Of a DNA stretch of 64,000 nucleotides, positions 57,129-64,000 are shown in pieces. The DNA is taken from assembly GCF_023278565.1 (NCBI RefSeq), contig NC_064675.1, positions 5,208,001 to 5,272,000 on the forward strand, in the 5' to 3' direction. The stretch's first letter is position 1. Each line of letters starts with the position of its first letter. Position numbers and translations under genes: made by a program. This stretch comes from Colletotrichum lupini. Its lineage: Eukaryota > Ascomycota > Sordariomycetes > Glomerellales > Glomerellaceae. The notes beneath the pieces are model-generated. The model ran no database searches. It saw nothing but the letters and a program-made list of their open reading frames with translations, and was not told the DNA's origin.

Positions 57129-60100
57129 ATGCCGAGTAAGTTCGGGTCTCTCTCCTGCGCCCCTGAGCTGTCATACGCGCCGGAACCAATGTAATGTTGC
57201 CATACTCATCATATCATTCTCTTCAGGTTCGAAGAAGGACAGAAAGAACGCGAAAGATGGTGCAGTTAGCGCCGCGGTGACGAAACTCGCCGCAGGCAAG
57301 TTCGCGTAGGTTCCCCTCTACCCCTGCCCGCCATCTTAGAACCCCGCGATAGTCGGTGTTGAGTCACTGCTGCAACCCTTATGACCCTTCTACCTTTGTC
57401 GCGACCACGATGGCTAACAACCTCAAAGAAACGGCAGCCCTTCCAAGAGCCCTCCGTCCGATGCATCGTCGCCTCCCGTTCATTCTCCCGACATTAGACC
57501 CATAACTCAAGACCCGTCCCCATACGATGGGCACCCCACCGTCTCGCCCTCTCTGGATGCACTTTCCACCACATCCGCATCGGCTGCAAGTACAAACCAC
57601 GACTGGGCAAGAGGAGGGCTCGCTGGCTCTCCAGGCAACTTGATCAGTCTCATGGGCGAATCGCCGCCCACTCAACCTTCCTCCTACGAAGACTCTGGTC
57701 GCCTCCACCACGGATGGGCCGTCCAGCGCCAGTCTCTGACGCCCCAGACTGCTTCGCCATCCCCTCCCAACAGCATGCCAAACCATATGAAGCGGCCTCT
57801 CAGCTTCCAGATGGATGCGCAGTTTCCCCTTGAAGCCTACCATCAGCCGGCTGCAGCTGCAGCATACCGTCGCAGCTCCATGCAGTCGCAAATGTCCCAC
57901 GCCCGAGTAGGCTCCCAACCCCCGCTCCCTCATCAAGCCCAGCCGCATTTTTACAGTGCTCCCGACATCGACTTTGATATGGCTTCCAAGGCTGGCATGA
58001 AAGCCGGCGATAAGGGCTATTACTTTGGCTTCGATACACTCCCTGCTGCACACAACGAATTCGCTCCAGGGTCAGACAATGTTGCCCTGGCGGGCTATGA
58101 GGGTGGTCTCGAAGTTTATTCAGTCAGCAAGCGTGGCTTAGATCGGGTTGCCGGCCTCAAAGGGTTGCGAGGAGGCGTATACGATGCCAAGGTCCTTCCT
58201 TGGTCAACTCCTGGAGACAAGGCCGATGATTCTCCGCTCGTGGCTGTCGTCATTCATGGGCCTGTGCTACCACAAACATCGCCAGAGATCGCAATTCAAG
58301 CGGCAAACGACAACATTACCGAAGACAGAGCTGATGTGCCAGGTAGCCCTCGAGCTGATGGCAGCCAGAAGGGAGGCCCTTCCGGCCGATTCACGCCTGC
58401 CATCGAGTTCTACCAGACGTCAGTCGAGCTATATTCTCTCAAGACCGGCAAACTCGTCGACGTGCTTCTACAAGCTCCAAAAGTCCCGCTGGCAACACCT
58501 GTAACGAGCCCGATCTTCAAGGCGCCGCCGCCGACGGGCGCATTCACGATCAAAGCTGATGCTGGAAACGTTGCAATCGCCTCTGGAGTGAGTGGAGAAT
58601 GCTGGGTTTACCGTTCTATCCTGGATTCCAATGACGGCATAGTTCGCTTCGGTTGTGTTGGTAAACTCTGGACCAGCCTCCAACAGCCCCCTCGAGGAGA
58701 GGTTGCCGAGGATGCTGAACGCCGCCACTCACCTGCGCCTCCTCGTCCCAACCCGCAAACCCCAATCCTATCGCTCAACGGGAAGTGGATTGCCTACTGC
58801 CCTCCAGCTGCATCTTCGCAAATCGCTCTGCGCGCTCATGTACCGGTGGTCATTCTCGGCAAAGCCCCGGGCATCTCTTCGGTGACGTCTCCTGTGCTAC
58901 CCGCGGTCACCGGATCTGTTGATTCTCCCATGGCCGAGAGCATGGTCAACAAGATTATGCGTGAAACAACGCAAGAGTTGATCTCGGGAGCAAAGTGGGT
59001 TGGCCAGCAAGGACTGTCGGCCTGGAATTCGTACTGGAACAAGAATGCGAACCAGGCGCCTCCGATGCAGTCTCGATCCCCTCCTGTGACAGCGCAGCAA
59101 TGGGCAGGATCGTATCCTCCTCGACACGACGCAAACCAATTCCCGCCGACTCACGGTACACCTGGTCAAGCAGTGACTAAAGACCCCGGTCTGGTCTCTA
59201 TCCTCGACATGGACAGTTTGCCAACTTCGGCCACCTTGCACCCGCTCATCACCTTTGCATCTCCACTTGGCTGCAGCTTCCTGTCCTTTTCACCGACTGG
59301 GCTATCTCTGTTCACGGCAAGCGGCAAGGGCGACGTGCAGACTGTATGGGATCTGATGTGCATTCAGTACACCAAGTCGTCACCTCTTCAGGTGATCGCG
59401 GCTAACAACGCAGTCGGCCCACGAGTGCGCCAGGTTGCGCAATTCTCACGGATGACCGTTGCTCGGATCGTCGACGTGGCTTGGTCGAAACCCAACGGGG
59501 AGCGGATTGCAATGGTCACGGAAAGAGGAACCGTCCATCTCCTTGAAATGCCTTTCAGTGCCTTCACCTGGCCGCCGCCTCGCCGGCGCAAGGCCACGGA
59601 AGAAAACGGCGCTCCTGCGTCAGATGCCCCTAACTCAGCTGTATCGATCGCATCCAGTGCCTTTGGCGCTGCCTACCATGCCGCCAGACCTTTGATCACT
59701 CGGCCGCGTAGGAGCAGCGTGAACGCTCAAGGCTTGGCCGGCGGCAACTTTGTCGATTCAGCCAGCGTTGGAGGAAGAGCCATTGCTGCGAGCATCAGTC
59801 ATTCCCTGGGCAAAACCGGCGTCGCCATAAACCAGCTGCGCCACACGGGAGACAACCGCGTTTCTTTGCCACAAAGCTCGCTTCTGCCAGCTTCATCATG
59901 CGTCGTATGGATCACTGGTAGAAAATACCATACTCTGTATGTGGTTGGCGACGGCCTAGTGCGAACGTTCCCATCCAAGACTCGTCGGCCGTCGGCGGCT
60001 GCCAGCAAGCAGCGCACACCTCGAGGAGTTCGATACAAGGACTTCAAAGTTCCGGCACTCCCCGACGATGGCTTCTCGCTAGCTGTTCGGCAATTCATCG

Positions 60101-60693
60101 ACTCGGACGAGTATCTGGACCTGTCAGACCGAGAAATGGACGTGGGCAAAACGCTGACGCTTGACCCGCGCGCCAGACCGCTCCAAGTCGACCTGAGTGC
60201 GGAAGCATCCATCCCGCAAGCCGAGATCGAGTCCAGCGCACCATACCAGCCTTTCCATACCGACAGGCGAGTGGCTTTGTATGAGTATGCAAGTCCACCA
60301 GCGGCCTTGGCTCCATCGCTTGCTGTGCTGATGGCCGATACCACACTGGAGGATCACGCAACGCCCAAGCAAAAGAAGAGACAGCAGCGTGTTCGCGCTC
60401 AAGAAACAACTCTTGAGACAAACTACTCGCAACCTTGGGCATTTGGTCAGCCACTCAACCTGGTGAAGCTCGATACTGGACACCTCTCAGTTTCAGAAGA
60501 CGAATTCAACATTTCGGATGATCACCGCGCGCTCCCGCTTTCTTCGATGGAGAGAGTTATGCACCGTGGAGAGAACGGCGATGAGATTGTTGTTACAACC
60601 CGACGACGACGTGGGGCGAGGCACACGGAGGATGAGGATGGCTTTTTCGAGGATGACTGTGAAGTGCTTGACTTTGCAGATCAGAGAGTTTGA
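57129..60693 (+). CDS. BCAS3-like WD40 protein (PROPPIN-related, autophagy-linked family)
   Basis: Exons 57129-57135, 57227-57305 and 57429-60693 give 1116 aa. Exon 1 is just 7 nt, and the spliced start is MPSSKKDRKNAKDGAVSAAV. Residues to about 200 are Ser/Pro/Gln-rich and probably disordered. A beta-propeller follows, with blades such as NVALAGYEGGLEVYSVSKRG, NVAIASGVSGECWVYRSIL, PLGCSFLSFSPTGLSLFTAS, GKGDVQTVWDLMCIQY and WSKPNGERIAMVTERGTVHL. The C-terminal BCAS3-type region includes LTLDPRARPLQVDLSAEASI, and the end is acidic. Animal and plant BCAS3 proteins act with PHAF1 at phagophores; a role in autophagy here is inference. Identity rests on propeller pattern and layout, so another WD40 family is possible. 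Confidence 0.75.
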
Positions 60694-61132
60694 GAAAGGA
60701 ATCACGAGGCGTTTGGAGCTAGATTAGACCAGGAGTCATTCTTGCCATGATTTTGTCTACGGATGATAGGCATCGGTCCAAAGAGACATGCGTTGGGCCG
60801 AGGCCTGGGATCATGGGGGCAGGATATGTACTTGGCCGGTCGTGCCACTCACTCCTTTATTGGTGATTTTTTGAGGGTTCTCTCTGGCCTAGGGTAGTAC
60901 CTCCTCAAGCAGCATCAGAGTAGGTAGCCTTGCTCTTGAAGTGAGCAGCGCGCTCATTCTCCAATAAATCCAGCTTAGATACCCATCATTGTGCTTTCGC
61001 AACTGTGGACCCATTCCCCCTTGGGCCCTCATGTTCTATGCCCGTATCATCGTAGACATCCAACAATAAACCTGGGTCTCCCGGGCATCGACATGCGCAA
61101 CAATTGATCATAATCTCCCACTCCCGAGTCCT
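60694..61132. other. Convergent intergenic region
   Basis: 3' flanks of the BCAS3-like gene (+) and DPM2 (-). No gene was seen. Confidence 0.5.
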
Positions 61133-61655
61133 TTACGCCTTCTTCTTCGCGGCAGCCTTAGCCTTGGCAGCCTTCTTCCTGTTGCTGCGGATCATGACGG
61201 TGCCTAGGAAGGAACCGACAACGGCGGAACCGAGGAGGATGAGAATGACGGGAATACGGATGGCCCAAACGCGCGCAGGGAAGAAGCTCTGGAGAGGGTG
61301 GCCCTCGTCGACGAAGGGCTGTAGCAAGATGTGTTAGTCAACCTTGCTGGCCCTGCTCGCAGAACAAAAGGTAATGAGGGAGGAGGTGGGTGGGCGATGC
61401 TACTCACCATGAGCAGGGTCCAGATGGAGTAGTATGTGAAGATGACAGAGGCAGCCACGAGCATGGCGAAGCCGACGAGAGTTCCGCTCTGTAGTAAACA
61501 ATTGAAGCACAGGTTAGCGAGCTGTTGACCATGTTCAGTTTTACCTGCCTGCCCTCCTGCCCTCCCTTGTTGCGCTCGAGGGTGGGATGGGATGCTGGCT
61601 GTTGAGTGCGGGCGGGTCCCTGCCAACTCGGGGAGAAGCAATGTCAACGTACCAT
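61133..61655 (-). CDS. DPM2: Dpm2, regulatory subunit of dolichol-phosphate mannose synthase
   Basis: Small ER membrane protein that stabilises the Dpm1/Dpm3 complex for GPI-anchor and glycoprotein mannose supply. Exons 61655-61653, 61488-61408 and 61318-61133 give 89 aa. The first coding exon consists only of the ATG, followed directly by GTACGT. The spliced protein is MSGTLVGFAMLVAASVIFTY then YSIWTLLMPFVDEGHPLQSF, with the family PFVDExHP motif between two membrane spans (residues about 4-28 and 50-72: RIPVILILLGSAVVGSFLG). The C-terminus is lysine/alanine-rich (KKAAKAKAAAKKKA), compatible with ER retention. It diverges from CWC22. Confidence 0.92.
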
Positions 61656-62273
61656 TGTCGATTTTATTGAAAGGGTAAGTAAAGAGTGTGAAGAAGGAAT
61701 CGACGAGATGGGTGCGCGCAAGTGATGACCAGTGACTGTGTGAATGAAAAGGCCGATGTAAAAGAAGGGTCGTGGGGGATTGTGGGAAGGAGGTCGAGAT
61801 GAGGTAAGGCCAGTCAGGTGGTAGCTCTAGGTGCTGTATTGGATCCTCCGATCGGGAAAATTGTCGTCGCGATTTCAGGGGACGAGGGCGCGCCTGCACT
61901 GGACCTCTATGGCTGCGCTAAATGGGAGCTGCCACGGTTGACTGATTGACTTGAAGTGGTCGGTGGACCTGCCAGATACCTTAGGTTCCCCCTGCGCTTG
62001 GGAAGCTCCAGCCGCATGGTCTGTGCTCCCTCTGTCCCATAGTGGGTTCCCTTCACTCCCCAGCCACACTTGGATTTTTAGGTAACTCTTGCCTGGCGAT
62101 CCTGTTGCGTCAAAGCAGCAGTAACTTTTTCCAACCCAGCCAAAAGGAAAAACAAGACTTCCAGCAACCAGCGCATCTCCGATTCGGCTGCCGCCATTTC
62201 TCTGCGTCGCAAGGCTCACCGGCTTGATTCTCAATCATCCACAGGGCTCTGAGGACCTCAGATCAGAGGCAAG
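61656..62273. other. Divergent promoter region of DPM2 and CWC22
   Basis: 618 bp between the two starts. No gene was seen. Confidence 0.5.
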
Positions 62274-64000
62274 ATGGCATCGGCAGACGTTGGCTCCCCG
62301 AGCTTCGAGCGCCGCGAACGCGATGGCGAAATGGAAAACGACCGCGACGGCGGCGACCGTCGGCACCACCGCGACAACCGCGACAACGATCGCCCCCGCA
62401 ATCGAGACCGCGATCGCACCGATAGCTACCGCCCGGCTCCCAAAGAGCAACGACGCCCGACGCCGCCGATGAAGACGGAGGAGGAGAAGCAGGCCATCGC
62501 AAAGGCCGAGTACGAGAAGCTGCTGTCGATGCGGTCCGGAGGCACCTACATACCACCCGCGCGACTGAGAGCGCTGCAAGCCCAGATCACCGATAAGAGC
62601 TCCAAGGAATACCAGAGGCTGATGTGGGAGGCGCTGAAGAAGAGTATCAATGGTCTGATCAACAAGGTCAACTACTCCAACATCAAGCACATTGTTCCCG
62701 AGCTCTTTGGCGAGAACCTGATCAAGGGCCGCGGCTTGTTCTGTCGATCCATCATGAAGGCGCAGGCGGCTTCTCTACCCTTTACGCCCGTCTTCGCCGC
62801 CATGGTGGCCATTGTCAACACGAAGCTGCCTGCCGTCGGCGAGCTCCTGGTCAAGCGCCTCATCATGTCCTTCCGAAAGGGTTTCAAGCGCAGCGACAAG
62901 GCTGTCTGCGTTTCGTCCACGACATTCCTGGCGCATCTTGTCAACCACCAGGTCGCCCACGAGCGACTCGCTGGTCAGATGCTCCTTCTTCTCCTTCACA
63001 AGCCGACGGACGACAGCGTCGAGATCGCCGTCAACTTCATGCGCGAAGTTGGACAACACTTGCAGGATATGCAGCCCGCAATCGCCCTCGCGGTCTGGGA
63101 TCAGCTGAGGAATGTTCTGCACGAGGCGGATATCGACAAGCGTGTGCAGTACATGATTGAGGTGCTATTCCAGGTTCGCAAGGACAACTTCAAGGACAAC
63201 CCGCCCATCAAGGAGGAACTCGACTTGGTTGAGGAGGAGGATCAAATTACGCACATGGTCGACCTGGACGGTGAAATCGACGTACAGGATGGCCTCAACA
63301 TCTTCAAGTACGACGCGGAGTGGGAGGAGCATGAGGAAGCTTACAAGAAGCTCAAGGCCGAGATCTTGGGCGAGGGCAGCGACTACGATGACGACGATGA
63401 CGATGAGGATGAGAGTTCCGAGGAGGAGGACGACGAAGAGGAGAAGGCAATGGAGATCAAGGACCAGTCCAACACCGATTTGGTAAACCTGCGCCGTACC
63501 ATCTACCTGACGGTCATGTCGTCCATCGACCCTGAGGAAGCGGTTCACAAGCTTTTGCGGGTAAACCTCCCGGCTGGCCAAGAAGCGGAGCTGCCCTCGA
63601 TGATTGTCGAGATTTGCTCCCAGGAAAAGACCTTTTCAAAGTTCCACGGTCTGATTGGAGAGCGTTTCGCCAAACTTAACAGGTTATGGACCGGTCTCTT
63701 TGAAGAATCCTTTGCCGACTACTACAGCAAGATCCACCGATACGAGACCAACAGGCTTCGCAACGTTGCGCGCTTCTTTGCGCATTTGCTCGCGACCGAT
63801 GCTATCGGCTGGCACGTACTCTCCGTTATTCACCTCAATGAGGAAGAGACAACGAGTAGTTCCAGAATTTTCATCAAGATTCTCTTCCAGGACATCTCTG
63901 AGGAGCTTGGTATGGCAAAACTGCAAGCTCGGATGAAGGACGAGATCCTCCAACCTAGCTTCACCGGCCTGTTCCCGCGCGACAACCCACGGAATATTCG
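62274..64000 (+). CDS. CWC22: Cwc22, pre-mRNA splicing factor, runs off the right edge
   Basis: Spliceosome component that, in other eukaryotes, recruits eIF4A3 and is needed for Prp2 action. A single open frame of 575 codons continues past base 64000. The N-terminus is an Arg/Asp-rich region (DRDGGDRRHHRDNRDNDRP). Then come EYEKLLSMRSGGTYIPPARL and the MIF4G domain (about residues 115-300: LINKVNYSNIKHIVPELFGE, NLIKGRGLFCRSIMKAQAAS). An acidic patch near residue 365 (DYDDDDDDEDESSEEEDDEE) precedes the MA3 domain (about 400-510: NLRRTIYLTVMSSIDPEEAV, FARFFAHLLATDAIGWHVLS with the exact start VARFF). No intron is visible in this part. Start ATG 62274 fits the fungal N-terminus. The gene overlaps only spurious antisense frames. 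Confidence 0.95.
   Translation, partial: MASADVGSPSFERRERDGEMENDRDGGDRRHHRDNRDNDRPRNRDRDRTDSYRPAPKEQRRPTPPMKTEEEKQAIAKAEYEKLLSMRSGGTYIPPARLRALQAQITDKSSKEYQRLMWEALKKSINGLINKVNYSNIKHIVPELFGENLIKGRGLFCRSIMKAQAASLPFTPVFAAMVAIVNTKLPAVGELLVKRLIMSFRKGFKRSDKAVCVSSTTFLAHLVNHQVAHERLAGQMLLLLLHKPTDDSVEIAVNFMREVGQHLQDMQPAIALAVWDQLRNVLHEADIDKRVQYMIEVLFQVRKDNFKDNPPIKEELDLVEEEDQITHMVDLDGEIDVQDGLNIFKYDAEWEEHEEAYKKLKAEILGEGSDYDDDDDDEDESSEEEDDEEEKAMEIKDQSNTDLVNLRRTIYLTVMSSIDPEEAVHKLLRVNLPAGQEAELPSMIVEICSQEKTFSKFHGLIGERFAKLNRLWTGLFEESFADYYSKIHRYETNRLRNVARFFAHLLATDAIGWHVLSVIHLNEEETTSSSRIFIKILFQDISEELGMAKLQARMKDEILQPSFTGLFPRDNPRNI

Noticed and set aside
62235..62690. Minus-strand frame over the CWC22 start
   Set aside because: Antisense of the Arg/Asp-rich CWC22 N-terminus, whose sense frame is clearly a conserved splicing factor.
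1..64000. CRISPR arrays, rRNA genes (including dispersed 5S), intact tRNA genes, biosynthetic gene cluster
   Set aside because: Looked for by eye on both strands; no regularly spaced repeats, no 5S signature, no foldable tRNA and no synthase or cluster-type genes were found.

Overview
The window is nuclear DNA from a filamentous ascomycete (Pezizomycotina, most likely a sordariomycete). The gene content is eukaryotic: a Ku80, a Cwc22 splicing factor, a Dpm2, a Pam18 and an Rlp24. Introns are short (about 40-150 bp) with GTRNGT..YAG borders, exons are GC-rich, and one very AT-rich block shows repeat-induced point mutation (RIP). No bacterial, organellar or viral genes were seen. Two genes run off the ends: DNA topoisomerase III on the left and CWC22 on the right.

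Layout. 1-5.2 kb: topoisomerase III (TOP3, -), a DUF1295/steroid-reductase-like membrane protein (+) and a HAD-type p-nitrophenylphosphatase (-). 6.7-11.7 kb: a 4.93 kb RIP-degraded transposon island, bounded by inverted repeats of about 35 bp and a TA duplication. 13-25.2 kb: a gene-dense housekeeping block with a small unknown protein, a TMEM205-like membrane protein, KU80, a Gfd2-like DEDDh exonuclease, PAM18, RLP24 and a GRGGxGN-repeat protein. 25.2-32.8 kb: a 7.6 kb stretch with no supportable gene, containing suspicious poly-C tracts. 32.8-41.2 kb: a C2H2 zinc-finger protein, a multipass membrane protein and a bactofilin-like beta-solenoid protein. 42-45.2 kb: an accessory-looking patch with an AAA ATPase abutting a 5'-truncated CbbX-type AAA module in another frame, and an orphan gene. 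46-53.4 kb: a very long ING/PHD chromatin protein, a GEN1/XPG-like nuclease and an NTF2-like protein. 57-64 kb: a BCAS3-like WD40 protein, DPM2 and CWC22.

Most genes are unrelated housekeeping functions in the usual fungal divergent or convergent pairs. There is no biosynthetic cluster. A loose DNA-repair theme exists (TOP3, KU80, a GEN1-like resolvase/nuclease), but these genes are far apart and I infer no operon-like logic. The most unusual items are the bactofilin-like gene in a fungus, the AAA/CbbX junction, the nearly intact terminal inverted repeats around the RIP island, and a set of genes whose first intron falls within 15 nt of the start codon. Exon coordinates were worked out by hand from splice signals, reading frame and family conservation. 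All reported multi-exon models close in frame, but none is backed by transcript data.
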